A stretch of 64,000 bases of DNA from an uncultured Clostridia bacterium (GTDB lineage Bacteria; Bacillota; Clostridia; Oscillospirales; Acutalibacteraceae): positions 27,627 to 91,626 of the forward strand of contig CALEJF010000041.1 of NCBI GenBank assembly GCA_937898625.1, in the 5' to 3' direction. Position numbers and translations under genes: made by a program. The notes below the pieces were generated by a model. The model saw only the letters and a list, made by a program, of their open reading frames with translations, had not been told where the DNA came from and ran no database searches. Positions 1-10,078 of the stretch are shown here, one piece after another; position 1 is the first letter of the stretch, and each line of letters begins with the position of its first letter.

Positions 1-374
1 GTGTGGTCGTTATTAAGTGCCGAATTAATGGGGCCAAGAATTGACAAACTGCCAATGCAGAAAAGCAGAATTGCAGTTGACAGACCTTTTCCTAACTCAC
101 TTTTACCTTTCTTTTCTGTCAAAGCGTTAAACCGCTTGTCCAAATCAATCATATTTCCAAAAAGTGAGCCCACAGCAAGACTTACAATAAAAAGCACGGG
201 GTATTTACTGTTAGGCATGTTCTGCACAACAGAATTTATGCCGATACCTGCTGCCGCAAGTCCCATAGCATTCATAAGACACTTTGTATATTTTTCTTTT
301 ATTCCTTTTTTCAACAAACTGCCAATTATACTGCCTGTGAGTATCGTTGCAGTATTAACTATTGTTCCTATCAT
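1..374 (-). CDS. DUF554 family membrane protein, 3' end outside window
   Basis: Reading leftward from ATG at 374 gives MIGTIVNTATILTGSIIGSL and onward, with glycine-rich hydrophobic segments typical of the DUF554 (YdfK-like) integral membrane family. About 124 residues are visible and the C-terminus lies beyond position 1. The start codon overlaps the mfd stop codon (ATGA), so it is translationally coupled to mfd and is the last visible gene of the leftward operon. Its biochemical role is unknown. The rightward open frame over the same bases is a shadow. Confidence 0.8.
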   Translation of the reverse strand, partial: MIGTIVNTATILTGSIIGSLLKKGIKEKYTKCLMNAMGLAAAGIGINSVVQNMPNSKYPVLFIVSLAVGSLFGNMIDLDKRFNALTEKKGKSELGKGLSTAILLFCIGSLSILGPINSALNNDH

Positions 375-3300
375 TGTCTGTCAACCCTCGTTCTTTCCAC
401 AGCCTCAAAAATCTCTTTCAATGTGTCAAGAGAATTCTGATTTGGAAGTTTCTTTACATTAATACTTTTTTTACCACTTCCGGTAACACCAACACGCCCG
501 CGAAGTATTGAAGAAATATCAAGCACCAGGGATGCGTTTATTTCCTCACAATACAAAGCGATAGTTTCGCCTCGTTGACCTATTTCATATATTCCAAGGC
601 TTGATGCCGTGTTTCTGCAAAGGGAAACTTCAATAAGTCCCTCAACAGATGGTGGGACATCACCAAAACGGTCACGCAATTCATCACGGACATCCTCAGC
701 ATCCTCAAATGTGCGTATATCTGCAATTCTACGATAAACAGTTAGTCTTTGAGAAAGTGCAGAAATATATTTGTCAGGAATGTGGGCATTGATTTGAAGG
801 TCAATAAGACATTCTTTTTGCTTTGGCTTTTCACCTTTTTCCTGGCTTATGGCTTCACTTAAAAGTTTCATATACATATCATAACCAACCGCAGCAAGGT
901 GACCGTGTTGTTGTGCACCTAAAAGATTACCTGCTCCTCGGATTTCAAGGTCACGCATAGCAATTTTAAAACCGGAGCCGAATTCTGTATATTCACGGAT
1001 TGCTTGTAATCGTTTGTATGCCACTTCCGATAAGTTTTTATCTCTCTTGTAGGTAAGATATGCACTTGCCCTACGTGCACTTCTACCCACACGGCCACGC
1101 AATTGGTGCAATTGTGCGAGTCCAAGCTTGTCTGCGTCTTCAATAATCAATGTATTGGCATTTGGTACATCAACACCTGTTTCAATAATTGTTGTGCATA
1201 CAAGGATGTCAATTTCGCCATTCATAAGGTCACGCCATATTTCACTTAATTCTTCCTCGTTCATTTTACCATGAGCAGTTTTAATTCTTGCCTCAGGTAG
1301 GTATTCCTGAATAGCAACTGCTACACCATCAATGGTTTCAACACGATTATGAAGAAAGTAAACCTGACCGCCACGTCGAAGTTCTTTTTCCATAGCCTCG
1401 CAAAGCAAAGGCATATTATGTTCAACAACATAGGTCTGAACAGGAAAACGGTCGGACGGCGCTTCCTCTATAACTGACATATCACGAATTCCCGACATTG
1501 CCATGTTAAGTGTTCTTGGAATAGGCGTAGCAGAAAGGGTAAGCACATCAACACCGGGGAACATCTCTTTTAACTTTTCTTTTTGTGCAACACCAAAGCG
1601 CTGCTCTTCGTCTACAATTAAAAGACCTAAATCCTTAAATTTTACATTCTTTGAAATAAGGGAGTGTGTTCCAACAACAATGTCGATAAATCCTGCGTTT
1701 ATGCTCTTGATGATTTTTGCTCTTTGAGTAGGTGTGCGGAATCTGGAAAGCATTTCTGCTTCAATGGGAAAGCCCTCAAATCGTTTTAAAATTGTCTGAT
1801 AATGCTGTAATGCAAGAATTGTGGTTGGTACAAGAATTGCACATTGTTTTCCGTCTGCAATACATTTGAAAACAGCACGAAGTGCAACCTCGGTCTTACC
1901 AAAACCAACATCACCGCAAAGAAGTCTGTCCATAGGATATGGCTTTTCCATATCATTTTTGATTTCATCAATACTGCGGAGTTGGTCGCCTGTTTCTTCA
2001 AACGGGAATCTGCGTTCAAAGTCCATTTGCATATCAATATCAGGTGAGAATGCGTAACCCTCACTGTGGAGCCTCTGTGAATAAAGTTTAATGAGTTGGT
2101 CTGCCATATCTTTTACAGCAGTACGGACTTTATTTCTTGTCTTTTCCCAATCACTACCACCAAGACGATTAAGTTTTAGTGCTTTTCCGTCATCTTCGTG
2201 GGGACCAATATATTTTGATACCAAATCAAGTTGAGTAACAGGTACATAAAGTACATCACTTTTGGCGTACTTGATTTTAATGTAGTCTTTTATGATTTTA
2301 TTGGCTTCAAGTTGGGTAACGCCGTCAAAAATACCAATACCATGAACAGCATGGACAATATAATCACCTTTTTTCAACTCGTCGAGTGAGTGAATGGTAT
2401 CTCTTGCTTTAAATCCGGTATTTCTTCTTTTTGTTTTTGACTGATAAACTTTTGAATATGTTATTACATACAGTTTTTCTCTTGGATATGAAAAACCTGA
2501 GGTTAAAGACCCGGCAAGTACACAGACAGCACCTTTTGGGAATTGTGCAGGAATAACTGGGAAATAAACTGATGTATAATCTTCGTCATTAAGTGCTTCA
2601 GCAAGATTCTTTGCACTTTTTTCAGTACCGGCAAAGATTGCAACTGTACTGTCCTTTGATACGATGTGTTGGAGGTCTTCAAGGAGTACATCAAGTTTTC
2701 CGTTCCATATGGGAAGAGTATTTCCATTAAAGGTAGTCAGACTTTTAACAGGTGTATCAAAACTTCCGCGGGCAAAATTATCAAAATAAGTTGCACCCAA
2801 TTCCTGATATTTTTCAACCAATTCGTTAAAAGTAAGGCTGAATTTATCTAGCCCCTTACAAAGTGTTCCGTCCTCAACACAAGCCTTGATGTCCTCATAT
2901 AAAAGTTTTTGTGATGCAGTCACTTTCTCCTTAATTCCTGCTGTTTCAAATGCAAAGAAGAGATAGTCCTTTGCATAGTCAAAAAGTGTAGCAGGGGAGT
3001 AGATTAAAGGCAGATATTTGTCAGCAGAGCCAACTGATAAACCATTTTTAAGTCTATCAATATCATTGTAAAGTTTTTCACGGATAATTTCAGTTTTCTT
3101 GCCACGGATTGATGCGGAAAGTTTTTCTATCTGCTCAATTAATTCTTGTGTATTATCAATGACGATTTCCTTTGACGGAGCAATTAAAATCTCGTCAATA
3201 TTCACTGTTCTTCTCTGTGACACAATGTCAAAACGACACATTGTATCAACTGTGTCACCCCAAAGTTCAATTCTTACAGGCTCTTCATCGTCAGGTGAGA

Positions 3301-3844
3301 AGAAGTCAACAATACCACCACGGACAGAAAATTGCCCAACACCTTCAACTGCGTCAACTCTTGTGTAGCCTGCACAGTTTAGGGATACAACAATGTTTTC
3401 AAGAGTGGTTTCTTCGTTTTTCTTCAGAAGAACTGATTTTTGTCTTAAAATTTCAGGTGGGATAGTGTATGAAAGAGCGCCTTCTGCACTTGCTACAACC
3501 ACATCGCAACGATTATCAAGCATACGGCGTAAAACCTTGATTCTTTTTTGTTCATATTCGTAACTCTGCGAGTCTGTTGAGTAAAAGGAAAAACTACGGG
3601 CAGGGTAGTGGAGGGCGGAAACTCCAAAGGATGTTAAATCCTCGCAAAGTCGCACAGCAGTAGCATCGTCGGGCACGACAACAAGGGCCTTTTTTTCAAG
3701 ACCCCCCACTAATGCAGAAACGATATGTGCTTTCATTACAGGAATTAACCCTAAAACACCCTGTGGCAGAAAACCTTTTTTTATACTGTTTTCAACGCCC
3801 TCATATTCTGCTGAATTTTTAATTGAATGTGTAAATGCTGACAT
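371..3844 (-). CDS. mfd: Transcription-repair coupling factor Mfd
   Basis: At 1157 residues this is full length for Mfd, the translocase that removes stalled RNA polymerase from damaged DNA and recruits UvrA. An N-terminal UvrB-like module is followed by the polymerase-interaction domain, a RecG-like translocase with Walker A GDVGFGKTEVA (around residue 640) and the DEEQRFG motif II (around 740), and a C-terminal TRCF domain. ATG at 3844 has an AGAGGT ribosome binding site. It lies 18 bases after pth, and pth-mfd is a conserved Firmicute pair. Confidence 0.98.
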   Translation of the reverse strand: MSAFTHSIKNSAEYEGVENSIKKGFLPQGVLGLIPVMKAHIVSALVGGLEKKALVVVPDDATAVRLCEDLTSFGVSALHYPARSFSFYSTDSQSYEYEQKRIKVLRRMLDNRCDVVVASAEGALSYTIPPEILRQKSVLLKKNEETTLENIVVSLNCAGYTRVDAVEGVGQFSVRGGIVDFFSPDDEEPVRIELWGDTVDTMCRFDIVSQRRTVNIDEILIAPSKEIVIDNTQELIEQIEKLSASIRGKKTEIIREKLYNDIDRLKNGLSVGSADKYLPLIYSPATLFDYAKDYLFFAFETAGIKEKVTASQKLLYEDIKACVEDGTLCKGLDKFSLTFNELVEKYQELGATYFDNFARGSFDTPVKSLTTFNGNTLPIWNGKLDVLLEDLQHIVSKDSTVAIFAGTEKSAKNLAEALNDEDYTSVYFPVIPAQFPKGAVCVLAGSLTSGFSYPREKLYVITYSKVYQSKTKRRNTGFKARDTIHSLDELKKGDYIVHAVHGIGIFDGVTQLEANKIIKDYIKIKYAKSDVLYVPVTQLDLVSKYIGPHEDDGKALKLNRLGGSDWEKTRNKVRTAVKDMADQLIKLYSQRLHSEGYAFSPDIDMQMDFERRFPFEETGDQLRSIDEIKNDMEKPYPMDRLLCGDVGFGKTEVALRAVFKCIADGKQCAILVPTTILALQHYQTILKRFEGFPIEAEMLSRFRTPTQRAKIIKSINAGFIDIVVGTHSLISKNVKFKDLGLLIVDEEQRFGVAQKEKLKEMFPGVDVLTLSATPIPRTLNMAMSGIRDMSVIEEAPSDRFPVQTYVVEHNMPLLCEAMEKELRRGGQVYFLHNRVETIDGVAVAIQEYLPEARIKTAHGKMNEEELSEIWRDLMNGEIDILVCTTIIETGVDVPNANTLIIEDADKLGLAQLHQLRGRVGRSARRASAYLTYKRDKNLSEVAYKRLQAIREYTEFGSGFKIAMRDLEIRGAGNLLGAQQHGHLAAVGYDMYMKLLSEAISQEKGEKPKQKECLIDLQINAHIPDKYISALSQRLTVYRRIADIRTFEDAEDVRDELRDRFGDVPPSVEGLIEVSLCRNTASSLGIYEIGQRGETIALYCEEINASLVLDISSILRGRVGVTGSGKKSINVKKLPNQNSLDTLKEIFEAVERTRVDRQ

Positions 3845-3862
3845 AATTAATTACCTCTGTAA

Positions 3863-4474
3863 TTAACTGTTGTATAAGTTCATAGCCTTTTCAGTCTGAT
3901 TATCAAGCATTAGCTCAAGAGCTTTACAAGCATTTTCAAGTGCAGGCTCAAGTGCCTTTAACTCATCTTTTTTAAACTCCGAAATCACCCAATCAATAAG
4001 GTCATAGTCAGGATGTGGTTTTTTACCACAACCCAACTTGATTCTTGGAAACTGGTCGCTATTTAGGTGATAGATTAAACTTTTAATTCCGTTGTGACCA
4101 CCATCTGTGCCTTTTCTTCTGATACGGAGTTTGCCCACATCAAGGGATATATCATCATAAATTACAATAACTCTTTCAGCAGGGATTTTATAGAAGTTTG
4201 CACACTCTCTTATTGCCTCACCACTGTTATTCATAAAGGTCTGCGGTTTCATAACAATACAGCGGTGACCGTTTATTTTAGTGTCACAGATAAGTGATTT
4301 GAATTTAAGTCTGTCAATTCTGAAATTAAGTTTTTGTGAAAGCATATCCAAGCACAAAAACCCCGAATTATGTCGTGTATAGGTGTATTTATTTCCCGGA
4401 TTACCAAGCCCTACCACGATGAATTCAGGTGTGCCTACAGATACATCTGTTGTCTTTTTGAATCTGTTGAACAT
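3863..4474 (-). CDS. pth: Peptidyl-tRNA hydrolase
   Basis: 203 residues with the Pth signatures VVGLGNPG, YTRHNSGF (the catalytic histidine region), KPQTFMNNSG and GGHNGIKS. The enzyme recycles peptidyl-tRNA released from stalled ribosomes in the cytoplasm. Compared with typical Pth there are about 17 extra residues before the first beta strand; an AAAGGA site ten bases upstream supports the listed start. It sits between the acetyltransferase gene and mfd in one leftward operon. Confidence 0.97.
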   Translation of the reverse strand: MFNRFKKTTDVSVGTPEFIVVGLGNPGNKYTYTRHNSGFLCLDMLSQKLNFRIDRLKFKSLICDTKINGHRCIVMKPQTFMNNSGEAIRECANFYKIPAERVIVIYDDISLDVGKLRIRRKGTDGGHNGIKSLIYHLNSDQFPRIKLGCGKKPHPDYDLIDWVISEFKKDELKALEPALENACKALELMLDNQTEKAMNLYNS

Positions 4475-4504
4475 ATTTGAGTTTTCCTTTGGAATTATAT
4501 AGTT

Positions 4505-5185
4505 TTATTTCTTAAATCTATCTTTGTTGATTATTCGCCAATCAATAATGTTAACCTGTCTTGCTCTTGCAATACCAAGTGAATCAGCAGGTACTTCTTC
4601 AGTAATTGTTGAACCTGCTGCTGTGTAAGCACCATCGCAAACTTTAACAGGTGCAACAAGGTTTGTGTTGCAACCGATAAAGCAATCATCACCAATAACA
4701 GTACGGTGCTTATTTTTACCGTCATAATTAACAGTAACAGTGCCACAACCAAAGTTTACTCGTTTACCAACATCGGAGTCACCAACATAGGTAAGGTGGG
4801 AAACCTTTGTGCCCTCATCAATATTTGAGTTTTTAACTTCAACAAAGTTACCTAAATGAACCTTGTTGCCGATTACTGAATTAGGTCTTATATGAACAAA
4901 AGGACCAATATCAGCCGAGTCCAGAACTTTTGACTGATAACATTGAACAGAATTGAGTTTAACCTCATTGCCAATAACACTTTCCTTAATAAGTGTGTTT
5001 GGCCCAATAATGCAGTTTTCACCGATTACAACACCCGAAAAAAGCATTGTGTTGGGCATAATAACTGTACCCTTGCCGATAGTAACACCGTCTTCAATAA
5101 CAACGCTCTGGTGGTAAGGAATTTCAACACCGTTTGCCTCATGCATTTCAATATTCTTCTGGTTCTGAATGTCTTTTTCTGTCAT
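4505..5185 (-). CDS. GlmU-type glucosamine-1-phosphate acetyltransferase, left-handed beta-helix only
   Basis: 226 residues of hexapeptide repeats ending in the GlmU acetyltransferase signature: IGPFVHIRPNS, NFVEVKNS, KVSHLTYVGD and NYDGKNKHRT. This domain makes N-acetylglucosamine-1-phosphate for peptidoglycan. The N-terminal uridylyltransferase domain of normal bifunctional GlmU (about 450 residues) is absent, so UDP-GlcNAc formation would need a separate enzyme. I chose ATG 5185 because it has a GAGGT site; an in-frame start at 5224 would overlap the promoter -10. It heads the pth-mfd operon, in the position glmU/gcaD holds in Bacillus. Confidence 0.85.
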   Translation of the reverse strand: MTEKDIQNQKNIEMHEANGVEIPYHQSVVIEDGVTIGKGTVIMPNTMLFSGVVIGENCIIGPNTLIKESVIGNEVKLNSVQCYQSKVLDSADIGPFVHIRPNSVIGNKVHLGNFVEVKNSNIDEGTKVSHLTYVGDSDVGKRVNFGCGTVTVNYDGKNKHRTVIGDDCFIGCNTNLVAPVKVCDGAYTAAGSTITEEVPADSLGIARARQVNIIDWRIINKDRFKK

Positions 5186-5214
5186 AAGGATACCTCTTTT
5201 TATTTTATCAATTA

Positions 5215-5243
5215 ATTCTATCATAAAAATATATAGTTTTCAA
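5215..5243 (-). promoter_or_regulatory. Promoter of the glmU-like/pth/mfd operon
   Basis: Read leftward there is TTGAAA (5243-5238), a 17-base spacer and TAGAAT (5220-5215). This gives a short leader before ATG 5185 and is the sequence-based reason for rejecting the upstream start codon. Confidence 0.7.
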
Positions 5244-5274
5244 CTGTAAAATAAGACTGTTTTTACCATAAAAA

Positions 5275-5305
5275 CCTTGAAAAATCAAGGGCTAAATGCT
5301 ATAAT
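5275..5305 (+). promoter_or_regulatory. recJ promoter with an overlapping palindrome
   Basis: TTGAAA (5277-5282), a 17-base spacer and a perfect TATAAT (5300-5305) form a sigma-A promoter for recJ. The palindrome CCTTGA-N4-TCAAGG (5275-5290) covers the -35 box and could be an operator. Confidence 0.75.
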
Positions 5306-5354
5306 GATAATTTAGAAAACTATGTAATTTTTTTGACGAAAGGGGAGAAGACTA

Positions 5355-7397
5355 ATGAGCCGAAAAAAGTGGTTAACTGCTCATATTGATAAAGAATTGG
5401 CAGCTCAGGTTGCTGAAAGTCATAGTCTTGACCCCTTTACTGCATTAATCCTTGTTTCCCGCGGAATTACCGAATATGAAGATATTGAGGAATTCTTTGA
5501 TAGCGATTTTTCTTTTTGTGACCCTTATCTTATTACGGATATGGAAAAGGCAGTAGAAAGAATAGAAAAAGCCATTGAAAATTTTGAAAAGATTTGTGTT
5601 TTTGGTGACTATGATGCTGATGGTGTTACTGCTACGGCATTGATGTATTCCTATCTTTCTTCCCGTGGTGCCGATGTAATGTACTATATTCCTGACAGGG
5701 TCAGCGAAGGCTACGGAATGAATTGTGGTGCAATTGATAAACTCAACGAACAAGGAGTAAAACTTATCATCACAGTTGATAACGGGATTTCAGCAATTGA
5801 AGAAATTGCTTATGCTAAAACTCTTGGTATAGAAACTGTTGTAACAGACCATCATCAGGTTGGAAATGCTCTGCCCGATGCAGTTGCGGTTGTTGACCCT
5901 CATAGACCTGATTGCAATCTCAATTTCAAGGATTGGGCGGGTGTAGGTGTTGCTTTTAAGGTTGTTTGCGGACTTGAAAAAGGCGACTATTCCGAGATTT
6001 TAAGTAATTATGCTGATATGATTGCTGTTGGTACTGTTGCCGATGTGGTTGACTTAAAGGATGAAAACCGTGCAATTGTAAAATATGGTATCGCTAAAAT
6101 CAATACTTGTCCCTGTAACGGAATTAATGCACTCCGTCAAGTGGCAGGAGTCAGCGAAAGAGCCTTGAATGCAGTTGGTGTCACTTATTCATTAGCACCC
6201 CGTATAAATGCAGCGGGAAGAATTGAATCTGCCGAAACTGCACTTAAACTTTTAATAAGCGATAGTCTTGCATCAGCCCTTGATATTGCTTTTCAGGTTG
6301 ACGAGTGTAATCGTCAGCGTCACGAGTTTGAAAACGAAATTATGGAGGCAGCAGTTGCTCATATTGAAAGTAACAGTCAACTTAAATATTCAAAAGTGAT
6401 TGTTGTGTGTGGTGAAGGTTGGCATCACGGAGTAGTGGGAATTGTTGCCGCAAAGCTTGTTGAAAAATACGGAAAACCTGCTATTGTAATCACTTTTGAT
6501 GGGGATGAAGGCACAGGCTCTGCTCGTAGTATTGACGGCTTTTCAGTTTACGATGCAATTAAATACTGTGACGATTTACTTACCCATTTTGGCGGTCACA
6601 CTATGGCTGCAGGTCTTGGCATTAAAAAAGAGAACATTAACGAATTTTTCTTAAAAATAAATGAATATGCAAACAGTATAAATGATGTCACACCAACTTT
6701 GATGCTTGATTGCAAATTGAACCCTGCATATATTGACGCTTCATTGGTTGAATCCCTTGAAATGCTTGAGCCATTTGGTGCAGGTAATGCTCAACCCTTA
6801 TTCGGAATTTTTGGAGTAACAATAGATAATATTAAACCCGTTGGCGAGGGAAAACATTTAAGACTCACATTTTCAAAGGGGAATACACAGTTTGTTGCTA
6901 TGAAATTCTCCACAACATTAAATGATTTTCCATTTGTAGAAAAAGATGTTGTTGACCTTGCTGTAAGAATTGATAAAAACGAATTCAGAGGTGAAATTAA
7001 GGCCTCTGTTCAAATCAGGGATATGCGTTTTTCAGGTGTTGATGAAGATAATCTTTTTAAATCTCATTCTCTTTATGAAAAATACAGACGAGGTGACAAT
7101 TTAACACCACACGAGGCAAGATTTTTAACACCTGCAAGAGAATTCTTGTTGGGAGTTTATGGTTTATTAAAACAGTATAAAGTATGGAACTTTGATATTG
7201 AAACTTTAACTTACAGAGCAAAATGCCCTATTGAGAGATATTGCACAATGTTAGTATCCATTGATGTGCTTTGCGAATTAGGACTTATAAAAAAAGAAAA
7301 TGGACAGATTGTTTTTGATGGTGATGGCAAAAAAACTGATTTAAACCAATCAAAAATCCTTAATAACCTGAATAGACTACAAGGGGGTGAACAGTAA
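5355..7397 (+). CDS. recJ: Single-stranded-DNA-specific exonuclease RecJ
   Basis: 680 residues with DHH-phosphoesterase motifs: DYDADGVTA (around residue 84), the VTDHHQ motif (around 162) and the DHHA1 motif GGHTMAAG (around 412), followed by the OB-fold region and a C-terminal helical part. RecJ degrades 5'-ended single strands in recombination and repair. AGGGGAG lies just upstream of ATG 5355. The stop codon overlaps the next start (TAATG), so rel is probably translationally coupled. Confidence 0.97.
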   Translation: MSRKKWLTAHIDKELAAQVAESHSLDPFTALILVSRGITEYEDIEEFFDSDFSFCDPYLITDMEKAVERIEKAIENFEKICVFGDYDADGVTATALMYSYLSSRGADVMYYIPDRVSEGYGMNCGAIDKLNEQGVKLIITVDNGISAIEEIAYAKTLGIETVVTDHHQVGNALPDAVAVVDPHRPDCNLNFKDWAGVGVAFKVVCGLEKGDYSEILSNYADMIAVGTVADVVDLKDENRAIVKYGIAKINTCPCNGINALRQVAGVSERALNAVGVTYSLAPRINAAGRIESAETALKLLISDSLASALDIAFQVDECNRQRHEFENEIMEAAVAHIESNSQLKYSKVIVVCGEGWHHGVVGIVAAKLVEKYGKPAIVITFDGDEGTGSARSIDGFSVYDAIKYCDDLLTHFGGHTMAAGLGIKKENINEFFLKINEYANSINDVTPTLMLDCKLNPAYIDASLVESLEMLEPFGAGNAQPLFGIFGVTIDNIKPVGEGKHLRLTFSKGNTQFVAMKFSTTLNDFPFVEKDVVDLAVRIDKNEFRGEIKASVQIRDMRFSGVDEDNLFKSHSLYEKYRRGDNLTPHEARFLTPAREFLLGVYGLLKQYKVWNFDIETLTYRAKCPIERYCTMLVSIDVLCELGLIKKENGQIVFDGDGKKTDLNQSKILNNLNRLQGGEQ

Positions 7398-9592
7398 TGG
7401 TAGATGTTAATGTAAATGTTAATGAGCTTTATGGCAAATTGCGAGATAAAATAAAGGCAATTCATAGTGAAGAGGATATAAGACTCGTTGATAAGGCATT
7501 TAATACTGCAAACGAATACCACGGTGACCAAAAAAGAAAATCAGGCGAACCATATATTATTCATCCCATTGCTGTTTGCGGTATTCTTGTAGACCTGGGT
7601 ATGGATTGTCAGTCCCTTGTAGCAGCACTTTTGCACGATGTTGTTGAAGATACAGAATATACTATTGAACAGTTGACAGCAGATTTTGGCGAGGAAGTAG
7701 CAGTATTAGTTGATGGTGTTACAAAACTCGGTAAAGTTCAGCTCAATTCAAGTGAAGCAAAGGAAGAACAGCAGGCAGAGAATATCCGTAAAATGCTTCT
7801 TGCTATGTCAAAGGATATCCGTGTTATTATCGTAAAACTTGCGGACCGTCTTCATAATATGCGAACACTTGAGTTTATGAATCCCCAGAAGCAAAGGGAC
7901 AAAGCACTTGAAACTCTTGAGATTTTTGCACCGATTTCCCATCGACTGGGTATTCGTTCCGTAAAGGAAGAACTTGAGGACAGAGCAATCCGTTTTCTTG
8001 ACCCTGTGGCATATGACGGAATTGAAGAGAATTTAAAAAAATCAAGTTCATCAGGAAACGATTTCCTTGAAAGTATTAAAGAGAAAATTTCCGACAGAGT
8101 AAAACAGACTGTTCCCGATGCCCAAATCAGCGGACGAATAAAATCTGTTCACGGAATTTACCGTAAAATGTATATGCAGGGCAAACAGTTTGATGAAATT
8201 TATGATATTTACGCTGTTCGTATTATCGTTGACAGTGTTATTGACTGTTATAACTGTTTGGGTATAATACACGATATGTATAATCCTTTGCCAAATCGTT
8301 TTAAGGATTATATTTCAACACCAAAACCCAATATGTATCAGTCACTTCATACAACTGTGATTGGTAAAGAGGGAACACCTTTTGAAGTGCAAATTAGAAC
8401 ATGGGAAATGCATCGTACTGCAGAATTCGGTATCGCAGCCCATTGGAAATATAAACTTGGTGTCACAGGTGGAAAAGAGAGCTTTGACCAGCGCCTTCAA
8501 TGGATTCGCGAAATGCTTGAAGCACAGCAGGAGTCAGGGGATGCAAGAGAAATTGTTTCCTCAATTAAAACTGACCTTATTACGGATGAGGTGTTTGTAT
8601 ATACACCAAAGGGCGATGTAATCAATGTGCCACAGGGCTCAACTGTTATTGACTTTGCCTACGCAATCCATTCTGCAGTTGGTAACAAAATGACAGGTGC
8701 CAAGGTTGACGGAAGAATTGTACCTATTGATTATGAAATTTCAACAGGTGAAATTGTTGAAATTCTTACTTCATCACAGCAGGGCAAAGGACCGAGCAGG
8801 GACTGGCTTAATATTGTTAAAACAAGTCAGGCAAAGAGTAAAATTCGTTCTTGGTTCAAAAAGGAAAAACGCGAAGAAAACATCATAGAAGGTAAGGAAG
8901 AAATAGAAAGAGAGTTCAGAAGAAACTATATCCGTCTTTCTGATGAGGATTATCAGAAATTTATTAAAAAACTTGCTGAACGACAGAGAATGGAAAATAT
9001 TGACGATTTCTACGCTGCAATTGGCTATGGTGGACTCTCAATCATTCGTTTAATGCCCTATATTAAAGAGGAATATCAAAAGAATTACGATAAGAGCAGA
9101 AATGAAATCAAGGTTATTCCCATCAAGGATAATTCTAAAAAGAATAAAGATGGAGTTACAGTTGAGGGTATTGACAATTGCCTTATTAAATTCGCACAGT
9201 GTTGCAATCCTCTTCCGGGAGATAACATTATCGGGTTTATTACCCGTGGTCACGGCGTGTCAATCCATAAGAGGGATTGTACCAATGTTCCGAAGGATAT
9301 TTCAAACTGTGCAGAGCCTGCTCGTTGGGTAAATGCGTATTGGAATCAGAATGTTAAAGAGGATTACAAGGCAACTCTTCAACTTACATGTCTTTCCCGT
9401 GTGGGACTTATGGCTGATGTTGCTATGCAAGTAGCCAATATGCGAGTTAATATTACAAGTATCAGTACTCACGATATGAAGGACGGCAGAGCTATTGTTG
9501 AACTTACTGTCAATGTCAGCGGTATTGACCATTTGAAGAACCTGATTTCCCGTATAGAAAAAGTTGACGGGGTATTATCAGTTGAAAGATAA
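7397..9592 (+). CDS. rel: Bifunctional (p)ppGpp synthetase/hydrolase RelA/SpoT
   Basis: 731 residues in the usual long-RSH order: HD hydrolase domain with HDVVEDT at about 80-86, synthetase domain with YQSLHTTV at about 314, a TGS domain near 396, a zinc/helical region with FAQCCNPLPGD, and a C-terminal ACT domain. The intact HD and synthetase motifs suggest it can both make and destroy the stringent-response alarmone. It is preceded by AAGGGGGTG and overlaps recJ by one base. The recJ-rel-dtd-MBL order is common in Firmicutes. Confidence 0.97.
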   Translation: MVDVNVNVNELYGKLRDKIKAIHSEEDIRLVDKAFNTANEYHGDQKRKSGEPYIIHPIAVCGILVDLGMDCQSLVAALLHDVVEDTEYTIEQLTADFGEEVAVLVDGVTKLGKVQLNSSEAKEEQQAENIRKMLLAMSKDIRVIIVKLADRLHNMRTLEFMNPQKQRDKALETLEIFAPISHRLGIRSVKEELEDRAIRFLDPVAYDGIEENLKKSSSSGNDFLESIKEKISDRVKQTVPDAQISGRIKSVHGIYRKMYMQGKQFDEIYDIYAVRIIVDSVIDCYNCLGIIHDMYNPLPNRFKDYISTPKPNMYQSLHTTVIGKEGTPFEVQIRTWEMHRTAEFGIAAHWKYKLGVTGGKESFDQRLQWIREMLEAQQESGDAREIVSSIKTDLITDEVFVYTPKGDVINVPQGSTVIDFAYAIHSAVGNKMTGAKVDGRIVPIDYEISTGEIVEILTSSQQGKGPSRDWLNIVKTSQAKSKIRSWFKKEKREENIIEGKEEIEREFRRNYIRLSDEDYQKFIKKLAERQRMENIDDFYAAIGYGGLSIIRLMPYIKEEYQKNYDKSRNEIKVIPIKDNSKKNKDGVTVEGIDNCLIKFAQCCNPLPGDNIIGFITRGHGVSIHKRDCTNVPKDISNCAEPARWVNAYWNQNVKEDYKATLQLTCLSRVGLMADVAMQVANMRVNITSISTHDMKDGRAIVELTVNVSGIDHLKNLISRIEKVDGVLSVER

Positions 9593-9602
9593 GGAATAAT
9601 TT

Positions 9603-10064
9603 ATGAAAGCAGTAATTCAAAGAGTATCAAAGGCAAGCGTAACCGTGGATGGTAAGCTTGTTTCAAAAATTGACAAAGGCTATCTGATTTTATTAGGTGT
9701 AATGGATGATGATACAGAATATGATGCAGAAATCCTTGCTAAAAAGACATCAGCTCTTCGCGTTTTCGAGGACCAAGAGGGTAAAATGAACCTCGATATT
9801 CAAAATGTGGATGGAGAGATTTTAGCAGTTTCCCAATTCACACTCTGTGCAGATTTGAAAAAAGGTAACAGACCATCCTTTGGTCACTCTGCACATCCTG
9901 ACAGGGCAAATGAGTTGTACGAATACTTCTGCGACAAACTCATAGAAAATGGCGTTAAAAATGTAGAAAAAGGTGTTTTCGGGGCGGATATGAAGGTTGA
10001 GCTTTTAAATGACGGACCCGTGACAATCCTTTATGATTCAGAAATCTGGAGAAAAAATAGATAA
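9603..10064 (+). CDS. dtd: D-aminoacyl-tRNA deacylase
   Basis: 153 residues, the family length, with the DTD signatures VSQFTLCADLKKGNRPSF and NDGPVTI (the Gly-Pro motif region). The enzyme hydrolyses D-amino acids and glycine from mischarged tRNAs. It lies ten bases after rel and fifteen before the MBL hydrolase, in the same operon. Confidence 0.96.
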   Translation: MKAVIQRVSKASVTVDGKLVSKIDKGYLILLGVMDDDTEYDAEILAKKTSALRVFEDQEGKMNLDIQNVDGEILAVSQFTLCADLKKGNRPSFGHSAHPDRANELYEYFCDKLIENGVKNVEKGVFGADMKVELLNDGPVTILYDSEIWRKNR

Positions 10065-10078
10065 GGAAGTAAAAAGAT

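Noticed and set aside
1..462. Rightward open frame at the left edge
   Set aside because: It is antisense to the DUF554 gene and the end of mfd; the leftward frame has family similarity and an ATGA overlap with mfd.
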